Part shown: one piece after another, positions 49,936 to 58,661 of the stretch
Layout of the letters: each line of letters opens with the position of its first letter
How positions within the stretch are numbered: position 1 is the stretch's first letter
Source of the DNA: Actinobacillus delphinicola
GTDB lineage: Bacteria; Pseudomonadota; Gammaproteobacteria; Enterobacterales; Pasteurellaceae
Length of the DNA stretch: 64,000 nt
Assembly (NCBI RefSeq): GCF_900638385.1
Contig: NZ_LR134510.1
Span: forward strand, 1,488,001 to 1,552,000
Direction of reading: 5' to 3'
Notes under the pieces: generated by a model
Database searches by the model: none
Seen by the model: only the letters and a program-made list of their open reading frames with translations
Told to the model about the DNA's origin: nothing
Position numbers and translations under genes: made by a program

Positions 49936-50637
49936 ATGAAAAAATCACTTTTAGCAACTGCAATTTTAGGATTAGCAACGGCAACTTGTGCAAATGCAGC
50001 ATTAACTACTACAGGTACACCTATCACAAGTGTAGCACCAGATGCACAATCAGGCTTCCCAACAGATATTCCAGTCATGCCGTATGCACAAATTGATCTT
50101 GGTGCGACTTATTTTAATTTTAGTGATAATTTTACAAATAAATTATTTAAATCACCTATAACAATTTCATCACTTCCAAATACTACAGCATTTTCACAAC
50201 GTTTAACACTTGGGCTTGATTTCCAAGGCGATCGAATTGGTTTTGATTTTAGTAATTTTGGTCAAGTAAAATATAAAATTAAATTAGAAAACCCTCAAGG
50301 TCGTGTTCTGGCTGATCATTTCGGCGATATTAAAGTTAATAGTTACGGATTTGGATTAAGCTACGTACATGCGATGATGCTAAATTCAACTGTTCGTCCG
50401 TATATTGGTGCAAGAGTTGGCTTTACACATGTAAAAACAAAATTTACTCCAGCAGAAAATATTCCTTGGACATCAGGTGAATACACCGATAATCATGCAA
50501 CGATTGGTGCTTTAGCGGGCGTTGAAGTAGATGTTGCACGAAACGTAACACTTGGATTAGGCGCAGAATATGATCAATTATGGGGTAATAAATTGAATGC
50601 ATTAAGTGGCGATGCATTTATGCGAGTTTATTTCTAA
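49936..50637 (+). CDS. Opa-like outer-membrane beta-barrel protein B
   Basis: 233 residues. Signal peptide and first ~50 residues nearly identical to protein A (MKKSLLATAILGLATATCAN, SGFPTDIPVMPYAQIDLGAT), then longer and divergent first and second loops (NFSDNFTNKLFKSPITISS), and again conserved RPYIGARVGFTHVK and ATIGALAGVEVDVARNVTLG, ending FMRVYF. AAGGAA ribosome site. The pattern, conserved strands with variable loops, fits surface antigen diversification after tandem duplication. Confidence 0.85.
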   Translation: MKKSLLATAILGLATATCANAALTTTGTPITSVAPDAQSGFPTDIPVMPYAQIDLGATYFNFSDNFTNKLFKSPITISSLPNTTAFSQRLTLGLDFQGDRIGFDFSNFGQVKYKIKLENPQGRVLADHFGDIKVNSYGFGLSYVHAMMLNSTVRPYIGARVGFTHVKTKFTPAENIPWTSGEYTDNHATIGALAGVEVDVARNVTLGLGAEYDQLWGNKLNALSGDAFMRVYF

Positions 50638-50659
50638 TTTTATCTCCCTCTGAAAGTTA

Positions 50660-50684
50660 GGCCCCTTTTATGGGGCTTTTTTAT
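50660..50684 (+). terminator. Terminator after Opa-like gene B
   Basis: ggccccttttatggggctttttta: short GC stem and T-run, same position and flank as after gene A. Confidence 0.85.
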
Positions 50685-50804
50685 TATTTTATTAAATTAA
50701 CACTAATAAATAGTGATTTTGGTTGTTTTTTGAGTATATTAAAAGATTAATTTAATCTTTAAAGGCCGTATTTTTATATAGCGATGATTTACAGAGGAAA
50801 ATAT

Positions 50805-51446
50805 ATGGGAAAATTACTTATTGTTATGGCAATCTGTTGTTGGGGAATCTCTTTAGTAAATGCCACAATGCTTTTCCCGCAATATCGAATGCCTCAGATT
50901 TTCTCTCATAATCCTTTAAACTTTTCTATTGATACTTCTCCACGACCTTATACTCAATTTGATTTTGGTACGACTCGATTAATAAATAATGATGGGCAAT
51001 ATCTTCCGAATAAAATGATTTTCTCTCGGCACGTTGCACTCGGAGCGGATTTTACGGGTAATCGTATAGGATTATATTTTACTAATTTTGGACGCTATAA
51101 ATGGCAAATTACCAAGAATTTGGTTGATCAGCAGGTCTTAGTGGATATCAATGAATTTGGCTTGAGTTATACCCGTGCAATTGCCATAGATTCAATCTTA
51201 AAACCCTATGTAGGTGCAAGGATTGGCTATACACATTTTAAATTAAGAAAAACTTATTCCGATATTGGTGGTGGCTATTTAGCACAATCCGGTGAGCAAA
51301 ATCATGTCAGCATGGGAACGTTTGGTGGGCTTGAAGCCACGCTTTCACCTAATTTTACTATTGGGATTGGTGTGGAATATGGCCGTTTACGAGGGAATGA
51401 TACTACTGATTTAACAACTAAAGCGTTTGCACGGACTTATTTCTAA
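50805..51446 (+). CDS. Opa-like outer-membrane beta-barrel protein C
   Basis: 213 residues; signal peptide MGKLLIVMAICCWGISLVNA differs from A, B and E, so this paralogue is older or has been replaced at its 5' end. Barrel motifs retained: PYTQFDFGTTRLINN, FSRHVALGADFTGNRIGLYFTNFGRYKWQ, KPYVGARIGYTHFK, VSMGTFGGLEATLSPNFTIGIGVEYG, ending TKAFARTYF. The ATG at 50805 follows AGAGGAAA; the ATG at 50784 is before that site. No terminator is seen directly after it. Confidence 0.82.
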   Translation: MGKLLIVMAICCWGISLVNATMLFPQYRMPQIFSHNPLNFSIDTSPRPYTQFDFGTTRLINNDGQYLPNKMIFSRHVALGADFTGNRIGLYFTNFGRYKWQITKNLVDQQVLVDINEFGLSYTRAIAIDSILKPYVGARIGYTHFKLRKTYSDIGGGYLAQSGEQNHVSMGTFGGLEATLSPNFTIGIGVEYGRLRGNDTTDLTTKAFARTYF

Positions 51447-51592
51447 AAATGTTTGATAGCTTGATTTTAATCAATTGGATCAAAAATAAATCAAAAAAGG
51501 TGTAGTTTTTAAGAAAAATGTAATGATTGTGTAAAAAAAATGTTGTATTATTGCGCAGCTTTTAAGCACTAATAAAAATGAGGTATTAATTA

Positions 51593-52207
51593 ATGAAAAA
51601 ACTTTTACTCACTACTGCAATGGTTGCGTTAGCTGCTACAACAGTTGCACATGCTGAACCACGCATTTTTACACAAGTTGATTTAGGTATGACTTCACTG
51701 CGTACTCATGATCATGATGATTATAATTTGCATAAAAATGCATTTTCGCAACGTATTGCTGCTGGTCTTGATTTTCAAAATGGTAGTCGTTTAGCGTTAG
51801 ATGTAACACGTTATGGACAACTTAAAGATCATTATCGTGATAGTGATGAAGATATCCAAGTGTATAAACAGTATCATTATGATGATATTTACGAAGAAAC
51901 AGTTAAAAGTGATGTTTATGGTATGGGCGTAACCTATACTTACGCAATTCCTGTTAATTTTGCTCTTCACCCTTATGTCGGTGGTCGTCTAGGGTTCACT
52001 AATATAAGAATTAAGGATGAAGAAAAAACAATTTTTGGCACATCGTCTGAGACTGATAGCGAAACTCGCTTTAGCTATGGCGCTTTAGCTGGTGTTGAGT
52101 ACAATATCACTCCGAACGTTACTATTGGTGCTGGTGCAGAATATAGTCGTTTAACAAGCTATCTTGATAGCTTGAGTGCAAACGGTTTCTTACGTTATAC
52201 CTTTTAA
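51593..52207 (+). CDS. Opa-like outer-membrane beta-barrel protein D
   Basis: 204 residues; signal peptide MKKLLLTTAMVALAATTVAHA, no Ser/Pro-rich lead-in, barrel starting PRIFTQVDLGMTSLRTHDHDD. The loop near residues 80-105 is rich in Asp, Glu, Tyr and His. Conserved closing strands HPYVGGRLGFTNIR, FSYGALAGVEYNITPNVTIGAGAEYSRL and GFLRYTF. The histidine/acidic cluster near residues 35-40 is distinctive but of unknown significance. Confidence 0.83.
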   Translation: MKKLLLTTAMVALAATTVAHAEPRIFTQVDLGMTSLRTHDHDDYNLHKNAFSQRIAAGLDFQNGSRLALDVTRYGQLKDHYRDSDEDIQVYKQYHYDDIYEETVKSDVYGMGVTYTYAIPVNFALHPYVGGRLGFTNIRIKDEEKTIFGTSSETDSETRFSYGALAGVEYNITPNVTIGAGAEYSRLTSYLDSLSANGFLRYTF

Positions 52208-52225
52208 TTAAGATTTCCATTGATA

Positions 52226-52253
52226 TGAAAGCCCTATTAATAGGGCTTTTTTT
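52226..52253 (+). terminator. Terminator after Opa-like gene D
   Basis: gaaagccctattaatagggctttttttat: 8-bp stem and T-run. Confidence 0.88.
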
Positions 52254-52412
52254 ATGAATAAAAATAAGTTTTATATTAATAAAGTAGTATTTTAAATAGT
52301 AAAAAATATAAAAATTAACCTAGAATTAACATATTTAACTATGATATAACAAAAGTAAGTGATAAAATTCTCGCCGATTTTTGCACAATTATTAGGAAAT
52401 AAAGGAATTAAT

Positions 52413-53069
52413 ATGAAAAAATCACTTATTGCAACTGCAATTTTAGGACTCGCAATGGCGACAGGCGCTAATGCTGACTTAACGACAACATCTGCACCTG
52501 ATATGTCTTTAGATAATCAAGCAGACACATCTGTCGTACCTTATGCTCAAATTGATCTAGGTATGACTAGACTTATGGAACCCGACGATGAACTTGAATC
52601 CACTAAAACTGGGTTTTCACAACGAGCAACCATTGGTCTTGATTTTCAGGGGGATCGTTTAGGTTTAGACTTCACTAATTTTGGTCGATATAAATGGAAT
52701 ATGACCTTAGATGAAGGTGAAAATCTAGCACAAGAAGAAATTAAAGAAAGTATCTATGGCATTGGTTTAAGTTATACGCATGTAATGATGCTAGACTCAG
52801 TTGTTCACCCTTATATTGGAGCACGTATTGGTTATACGCATGTCAAAGGAGAAGAGGACTATCATGATGGCGTTGCTGATGTAGGTCCAGATGCAGATGC
52901 TGCAAAAGATTCATATTCCTTTAACCGTTTTAGTTACGGTGCTTTCGGTGGGGTAGAATTTAACATTACTCATAACGTAACAACAGGTATTGGCGTAGAA
53001 TACGATCGTTTATACCGCCACTATATAAAAGATTTTACAGGTAGTGCATTTTTACGTGTTTCGTTCTAG
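52413..53069 (+). CDS. Opa-like outer-membrane beta-barrel protein E
   Basis: 218 residues; signal peptide MKKSLIATAILGLAMATGANA closely matches A and B, strands DRLGLDFTNFGRYKWNMT match A and C, and loops are strongly acidic (DDELES, DVGPDADAAKDS). C-terminal FLRVSF keeps the terminal Phe. The ATG at 52413 is about 7 bases after AAAGGAA; an in-frame upstream ATG at 52359 would bury the signal peptide. The mixture of similarities suggests past recombination among the five genes. Confidence 0.85.
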   Translation: MKKSLIATAILGLAMATGANADLTTTSAPDMSLDNQADTSVVPYAQIDLGMTRLMEPDDELESTKTGFSQRATIGLDFQGDRLGLDFTNFGRYKWNMTLDEGENLAQEEIKESIYGIGLSYTHVMMLDSVVHPYIGARIGYTHVKGEEDYHDGVADVGPDADAAKDSYSFNRFSYGAFGGVEFNITHNVTTGIGVEYDRLYRHYIKDFTGSAFLRVSF

Positions 53070-53118
53070 GATTTCCTAGATTTTATATTAAAGCTCTACG
53101 TGATGGGGCTTTTAATTA

Positions 53119-53162
53119 TCACGCCTCAAAAATCATAAAAAATTATGAAAATCGGGGCGTGA
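53119..53162. repeat. Palindromic element (full copy)
   Basis: tcacgcctcaaaaatcat ... atgaaaatcggggcgtga, between the Opa-like cluster and convergent pgeF; probable shared terminator. Confidence 0.78.
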
Positions 53163-53180
53163 TTGTATTTTAATTAAAAA

Positions 53181-53912
53181 TTATTCTATCCAAATGAGGG
53201 TAGCGATTCGCCCAGTATTTTTTTCTCGGCGGTAGGAGAAAAAGCGATCCTTATCACTAAAGGTACAATATTCTCCGCCAGAAATATTTGTGATGCCTAA
53301 GGCATGTAAACGTTGTTTAGCAAGTAAATATAAATCTGCAAGATATTTATTAGATGCTGAGGGATCAGGAATAAAAGCCGCTTCTGCGTGAGGATCAACA
53401 TCGATAAACGCATGAAGAAGATCTTCACTCACTTGAAAAGCCTTTTGGCTAATTGCAGGGGCAAGCCATACCATGATGTCATGGCGAGGAGAGTTAAATT
53501 TTTCCACGGTATTTTCCAAAATACCGTCGCATAATCCACGCCAGCCCGCATGAGCAGCTGCAATTTCTGTACCGTCTTTATTACAAAATAAAACGGGTAG
53601 GCAATCTGCGGTCATCACTAGACAAACTTCACCTTTTTGTGTCGTGTAACTTGCATCTGCTGGATAAGTAGAATCTGAAGGTAATGTTAACACGTTGGTG
53701 GTGTGCGTTTGGTTAAGGAAGTGGGGCATTTGAGGAAGTCCCATTTCCTGTTGTAACCGTACGCGATTTTGTTCGACCGCAATTGGATCATCACCGACAT
53801 GCGCACCTAAGTTTAGTGTATCAAAAGGTGCAGTGCTGACACCACCATGACGGGTGGTGGTGAAAGCACGGATATTTTTCGGCGCTTGCCAAGTTGGAAG
53901 GATAACTTGCAT
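53181..53912 (-). CDS. pgeF: Peptidoglycan editing factor PgeF (YfiH family)
   Basis: 243 residues, multicopper-oxidase-like 'laccase domain' family now linked to hydrolysis of misincorporated amino acids in peptidoglycan precursors. Zinc-site motifs are visible: QTHTTNV, VMTADCLPVLF (Cys) and AAAHAGWRGLCDG (His), plus the family ending FFSYRREKNTGRIATLIW. Its ATG overlaps the rluD stop (TAATG), so translation is coupled to rluD. Confidence 0.93.
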   Translation of the reverse strand: MQVILPTWQAPKNIRAFTTTRHGGVSTAPFDTLNLGAHVGDDPIAVEQNRVRLQQEMGLPQMPHFLNQTHTTNVLTLPSDSTYPADASYTTQKGEVCLVMTADCLPVLFCNKDGTEIAAAHAGWRGLCDGILENTVEKFNSPRHDIMVWLAPAISQKAFQVSEDLLHAFIDVDPHAEAAFIPDPSASNKYLADLYLLAKQRLHALGITNISGGEYCTFSDKDRFFSYRREKNTGRIATLIWIE

Positions 53913-54886
53913 TAATAGTCTAGTTCGTCTTTATGGAGTTGATAATCTGCTTTTAGTGCATCAATAAGTTGCACAAAATCGTCTGGAAGTGGTGCATGCC
54001 ATTCCATTAATTCGCCTGTGATTGGATGATAAAGACGTAACATAACTGCATGTAATGCTTGGCGTTTAAAGTTACGTAAAACCTCTAAAAATTCAGGGCT
54101 TGCATTTTTCGGTGGACGAGGGCGACCGCCATAGGTTTGATCCCCTAATAATGGGTGTGCAATGTGGGACATATGTACACGGATTTGGTGTGTGCGCCCA
54201 GTTTCAAGACGTAAACGTAAGCGAGTGTAATTACGGAAATGTTCCATAATACGATAGTGCGTTACCGCTGGTTTGCCCATTGGATGTACTGCCATATGTG
54301 TGCGTTTAGTTGGATGGCGAGCCATCGGTTCATCGACTTTACCACCTTGAGTCATGACACCAAAGGCAACCGCCTCATATTCACGGGTAATTTTACGTTT
54401 TTGTAGATCACGGACTAATTGGGTTTGCGCTGGAATTGTTTTTGCGACAACCATTAGCCCTGTTGTGTCTTTATCAAGGCGATGTACGATCCCTGCACGT
54501 GGGACTTCAGCAATACTTGGATAATGATAAAGTAATGCATTTAAAATTGTGCCATTACGATTGCCCGCTCCTGGGTGGACCACAAAATCTTTAGGCTTGT
54601 TGATGACTAAGATATGTTCATCTTCATAAACGATATTTAATGGCAAGTTTTCTGGTTCAAAACGTTCATCTTCTTCGACTTCGGCTTGAATTTCAATTTG
54701 TTCTCCACCATAGACTTTTAATTTTGGCACATTACAGATTTCGCCATTAACTTTAACAAGATCATCTTCGATCCATGTTTTAATACGGGAGCGTGAATAA
54801 TCAGGGAATAATTTTGCTAAAGCTTGGTCAAGACGTGCGCCAAGTAAGTCTGGTGTTATTTCTGAATTTAAAATAAGGGTTGCCAT
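53912..54886 (-). CDS. rluD: 23S rRNA pseudouridine synthase RluD
   Basis: 324 residues (E. coli 326). N-terminal S4 RNA-binding domain (residues about 17-75, ARLDQALAKLFPDYSRSRIKT), catalytic domain with HRLDKDTTGLMVVAK carrying the catalytic Asp, and RTHQIRVHMSHIAHPLLGD. Modifies helix 69 of 23S rRNA. I chose the ATG at 54886; 14 extra upstream codons do not resemble the family. Divergent from bamD, as in Haemophilus. Confidence 0.96.
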   Translation of the reverse strand: MATLILNSEITPDLLGARLDQALAKLFPDYSRSRIKTWIEDDLVKVNGEICNVPKLKVYGGEQIEIQAEVEEDERFEPENLPLNIVYEDEHILVINKPKDFVVHPGAGNRNGTILNALLYHYPSIAEVPRAGIVHRLDKDTTGLMVVAKTIPAQTQLVRDLQKRKITREYEAVAFGVMTQGGKVDEPMARHPTKRTHMAVHPMGKPAVTHYRIMEHFRNYTRLRLRLETGRTHQIRVHMSHIAHPLLGDQTYGGRPRPPKNASPEFLEVLRNFKRQALHAVMLRLYHPITGELMEWHAPLPDDFVQLIDALKADYQLHKDELDY

Positions 54887-55138
54887 AAGGTTTCCAAAAA
54901 ATAGTAGATACAAAAAAATTTGCCACATTGTAGCATTTATTTAAGTAGGGAAAAACCATGCGATCCGCTACTTTCATTTATTGTGTCAAGAAAAGGATTG
55001 GTAGGGTAAATAGATATAAGATAAACAAGTTATTGATTATTTTTTATAAAAATGTATAAAAGAACGTGTATAATTCAGTGATGTTTTATAAAATGAGAAA
55101 TGTATCTAATTTCGCTGAGCTTAAAAAGGATAAGTTTT

Positions 55139-56059
55139 ATGAAAAGATTGAAGTTGACGCTTTTAGTAGCTGCAACAGGATTATTGGTTGCGTGTGCTGG
55201 GGATAAAGAACTGCAAACCGCACCAGAATCCGTTTTATTACACCGAGCACAGACTTATTTAAAAGATGAAAATTATGCGCAAGCAATCAAGTATCTTAAT
55301 GCATTAAATGGTCGATTCCCACGCACAATTTATAGTCAACAAACACAAATTGAATTAATTTATGCGTATTTTGAAAATAAAGAATACGATAAAGCTTCGT
55401 GGGCAGCTGATACTTTTATGCGTTACTTTAGAAATGCGCCTCATTCTGACTATGTGTTATACCTTGCAGGCTTAGCGAAAGAAGTCCCAAATGATCATTG
55501 GGTGCAAGAGCTTTTTGGTGTTGATCAAGCTAACCACGATAGTGCATCTATGCAAAGTGCTTTGCAAGATTACCAAATGCTTGTTGCGGCATTCCCAAAT
55601 AGCCCTTATACCCCTGATGCGTTGCAACGGATTAAATATATTTACTCACAACTTGCTCGTCATGAAGTGAATATTGCGAAGTTCTATGCAAAACGCAATG
55701 CATGGGTAGCTGTTGCGAATCGTCTTGTTGCGGTGCAACGTCAATATCCACTTACAAAAGCCGCTGTTGAAAGTTTGCCGTTATTAAAAGAGGCGTATGA
55801 GCAAATGAATCTACCTAAATTAGCGGCAGATACAGAGGCATTAATTAAAGCAGAAAGTGGCGCAGCGAAAAAAGCGCCAGATATCCAAAAACCAGGTGAA
55901 CCTAAAAATATTTTCCCACCACAATGGGTAAAACTTCCGCCGATGCCATCTGAAGAAATGATTGAAAAAATGGAAGCAGAAAATGCACTTCATGCAGATG
56001 ATTATGTACCTGAGCAACCAGAACAATCGTTGAAAAAAGAAAAACTAACTGATGATTAG
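55139..56059 (+). CDS. bamD: Outer-membrane assembly lipoprotein BamD
   Basis: 306 residues; lipoprotein signal with lipobox LLVAC (acylated Cys19) and five TPR-like units from about residue 30 (VLLHRAQTYLKDENYAQAIKYLNALNGRFP). Essential BAM-complex subunit that recruits BamA substrates. Longer than E. coli BamD (245) because of a charged, Pro/Glu-rich C-terminal tail from about residue 240. The ATG at 55139 has an AAAGGA site; upstream in-frame starts would destroy the signal peptide. Confidence 0.95.
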   Translation: MKRLKLTLLVAATGLLVACAGDKELQTAPESVLLHRAQTYLKDENYAQAIKYLNALNGRFPRTIYSQQTQIELIYAYFENKEYDKASWAADTFMRYFRNAPHSDYVLYLAGLAKEVPNDHWVQELFGVDQANHDSASMQSALQDYQMLVAAFPNSPYTPDALQRIKYIYSQLARHEVNIAKFYAKRNAWVAVANRLVAVQRQYPLTKAAVESLPLLKEAYEQMNLPKLAADTEALIKAESGAAKKAPDIQKPGEPKNIFPPQWVKLPPMPSEEMIEKMEAENALHADDYVPEQPEQSLKKEKLTDD

Positions 56060-56075
56060 TTTTTATAAGAAAATT

Positions 56076-56110
56076 AAAAAAGCGGATAAGGATATATCCG
56101 CTTTTTTATT
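56076..56110. terminator. Bidirectional terminator, bamD / ndk
   Basis: aaaaaagcggataaggatatatccgctttttta between convergent genes. Confidence 0.9.
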
Positions 56111-56119
56111 ATCACAAAC

Positions 56120-56536
56120 TTAGCCTACAATTTCAGTTTGAGCAAAGAAATAACTAATTTCTCGTGCTGCACTTGCTATGCTATCAGAACCATGTACGCT
56201 ATTTTGACGTTTATTTACAGCGAAATCGGCACGTAGTGTCCCTTTTTCAGCTTCAGCTGGATCAGTCGTTCCCATTAATTTGCGGTAATCAGCAACCGCA
56301 TTTTCTTTTTCTAAAACACAAAGTACCACAGGACCTGAGGTCATGTATTCTACAAGCCCATCAAAGAATGGTTTGCCTTCGTGTTCTTGGTAAAAGCCTT
56401 GTGCTTGCGCAGGGCTTAAGTGACACATTTTCATTGCTGCGATACGAAATCCATTTTTTTCTAAACGTGCAATGATCTGACCAATAATATTACGTTGAAC
56501 AGCATCTGGTTTAATAATAGCAAAAGTTTGTTGCAT
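56120..56536 (-). CDS. ndk: Nucleoside diphosphate kinase
   Basis: 138 residues; transfers gamma phosphate between nucleoside triphosphates and diphosphates through a phospho-His. Seen: [32 protein letters not shown], and active-site [16 protein letters not shown]. The ATG at 56536 has AAGGA upstream. Starts 11 bases after pepB on the same strand, an operon found in Haemophilus as well. Confidence 0.97.
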   Translation of the reverse strand: MQQTFAIIKPDAVQRNIIGQIIARLEKNGFRIAAMKMCHLSPAQAQGFYQEHEGKPFFDGLVEYMTSGPVVLCVLEKENAVADYRKLMGTTDPAEAEKGTLRADFAVNKRQNSVHGSDSIASAAREISYFFAQTEIVG

Positions 56537-56547
56537 AAAATTCCTTT

Positions 56548-57843
56548 TTATTCTTGATTTAATAATAGTAAGTTTGCCACAGTTTGCACACCGATACCTG
56601 TCGCACCCGCAGCCCATAAATCAGTTGGGGCAGCACGGAATGTTGCAGACGCATCAATGTGAAGCCAATGGCGAGGATAATCTTTAACGAAATAAGATAA
56701 GAAAGCGGTTGCGGTACTTGCACCAGCTGGAGAAGATACAGTTGCCGTATTCGCAATATCTGCAAATTGTGATTTAATTTGATCACGGTGGAATTTAGCA
56801 AAAGGTAAGCGCCAGAATAATTCGTTGGCTTCTTCTGCAGATTCCATTAAATCAAGGACAAGATCTTCATCCATTGAAAGAATGGTATGATATTCAGTGC
56901 CAACAGCACGTTTAGCCGCACCAGTTAAGGTTGCAGCATCGATAATCATTTCTGGATTTTGTTGATCAGCCCAGATTAAACCATCAGCAAGCACGAGGCG
57001 ACCTTCTGCATCAGTATTCAGAATTTCTACAGTAACACCATTGCTATATTCAATGATATCACCGAGTTTCATCGCATCCGCACTAACCATGTTTTCTGCG
57101 CAACAAAGTACAAGTTTAACACGTTGGTTAAGTCCAGCTGCGATAGCCATACCTAATGCGCCAGTTAATAATGCAGCGCCCCCCATATCGGTACGCATTG
57201 TTACCATGCTTTCTGTTGGTTTGATGCTATAGCCACCGCTATCGAAAGTGATACCTTTACCGACTAAACACGCAAAAGTAGGGGCATCTGGATTGCCTGT
57301 CGGATTATAATCTAGTTGAAGCATAGCAGGTGGATTCTTCGCCCCTTTACCCACTGTCCAAATACCTTGATAGTTTTCTTCAAGTAGGGCTTTGCCTTCA
57401 ATAATTCTGGCATTGATCTCACTTTGTGGTGCGTATTCTTGAGTCATATGCTCAATAAATTTAAGGGCTTCGTGAGCAAGATGAACAGGCGTCATATGTT
57501 GTGCTGGCGTATTAATAATTTCACGGACAAAATCACCACAAATGATACGAGCAAGCAGTGTTTCATGACTTTCTTCATCAAGCACAGGCAGACTTAAATC
57601 ATAGTTTTGTTTTGCAGTGTAAAATCCTTGGTAGAAAGCCCAGCAGGTTTCTAAATCCCAACCTTCCCCTTCTAAATCAGTGTCGTTAATGCCTTGATTA
57701 CGTAGTTTTCGAGCCGCACGTTGGATATCGGTTAGTACGTTATCGTTGTTGATATGAATAGTGGCACCATTGTCACCGAAACTTAAAATTGCGTTTTTTC
57801 CCCACATTTCAGCAGCAGGTTGAGTTGATAAAAAAACGTTCAT
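56548..57843 (-). CDS. pepB: Aminopeptidase B (M17 family)
   Basis: 431 residues, leucyl-aminopeptidase family, length as in E. coli PepB (427). Dinuclear metal and catalytic residues in [30 protein letters not shown] and the signature [14 protein letters not shown]. Processes small peptides, including Cys-Gly. First gene of the pepB-ndk operon. Confidence 0.95.
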   Translation of the reverse strand: MNVFLSTQPAAEMWGKNAILSFGDNGATIHINNDNVLTDIQRAARKLRNQGINDTDLEGEGWDLETCWAFYQGFYTAKQNYDLSLPVLDEESHETLLARIICGDFVREIINTPAQHMTPVHLAHEALKFIEHMTQEYAPQSEINARIIEGKALLEENYQGIWTVGKGAKNPPAMLQLDYNPTGNPDAPTFACLVGKGITFDSGGYSIKPTESMVTMRTDMGGAALLTGALGMAIAAGLNQRVKLVLCCAENMVSADAMKLGDIIEYSNGVTVEILNTDAEGRLVLADGLIWADQQNPEMIIDAATLTGAAKRAVGTEYHTILSMDEDLVLDLMESAEEANELFWRLPFAKFHRDQIKSQFADIANTATVSSPAGASTATAFLSYFVKDYPRHWLHIDASATFRAAPTDLWAAGATGIGVQTVANLLLLNQE

Positions 57844-57939
57844 AATGCGTCCTTATGAGATTATTTATAATTGTTTCCAGTTATACTGCGATCCGCCATG
57901 AAAAGCAAAATCTTTCTCATTTAAATTCGTAATAAAATA

Positions 57940-57969
57940 ATATAAATTTCTACGAAAAACGGGGCGTGA
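57940..57969 (-). repeat. Half copy of palindromic element (right arm)
   Basis: atataaatttctacgaaaaacggggcgtga, lacking a left arm, between the nitroreductase and pepB genes. Confidence 0.6.
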
Positions 57970-57980
57970 TATTTAAAAAT

Positions 57981-58535
57981 TTATAAATATTCGACGAGAT
58001 CTTCGAGAGATTTTTTACGTGGTTTAGGTGTGCTTTTTTCTGTACATGTTCCTATTGCTATGAGCGCAATAATTTTTTCATTTTCAGCACAATCTAATCC
58101 TTCACGTACTGCGTTACTTTCTAACCATTTTCCAGAAAGCCATGCGTTATCAAACCCTAATGCATTGGCTGCGAGTTGGATGGCATAAGCACTGCAACTC
58201 GCACAAGCAAGTTGTTCCCATGTCGGTACTTTTTCAAAGTCTGGATCAAGTTGAGCAATAACTGCAATCATCATTGGGCTGTTTTGACAAATGGTTTCGG
58301 CTTTTTGTTTGCGGCTTTCACCTAAATTAAGTTCATCAGCACCAGCTTGCAGTAATCTTTGGAAATCGGGCATGATTTCAGGGGAAAGAACGATAAAGCG
58401 ATAAGGCTGTAAGCGAGCATGATCAGGTACGTGTGTCGCTGCCTCAAACATTTGATTTAATTGCGATTCATCAGGAATTGGGTAAGTGAGTTTTTTTTCT
58501 GAGTGACGATGTGTCAATAAAGTAAGTGTATCCAT
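57981..58535 (-). CDS. Nitroreductase family protein (YdjA-like)
   Basis: 184 residues, FMN-dependent nitroreductase fold of the short YdjA class. Seen: HRHSEKKLTYPIPDESQLNQM, FEAATHVPDHARLQPYRFIVL, ACASCSAYAIQLAANALGFDNAWLSG, and LIAIGTCTEKSTPKPRK. NAD(P)H-dependent reduction is the family reaction; the physiological substrate is unknown. It lies divergently next to sppA, the same neighbourhood I associate with H. influenzae. Confidence 0.9.
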   Translation of the reverse strand: MDTLTLLTHRHSEKKLTYPIPDESQLNQMFEAATHVPDHARLQPYRFIVLSPEIMPDFQRLLQAGADELNLGESRKQKAETICQNSPMMIAVIAQLDPDFEKVPTWEQLACASCSAYAIQLAANALGFDNAWLSGKWLESNAVREGLDCAENEKIIALIAIGTCTEKSTPKPRKKSLEDLVEYL

Positions 58536-58661
58536 AAATTTGCTCTATTTTAATGAATAAAATTTGCTTAAGTTTAACATAAAAATTTTGTTGTTCATGG
58601 TCCTCGATGAAAATGTGCTATTATTTGTTCTAAATTTAATTAATGAAGGATTAAAAACTCC

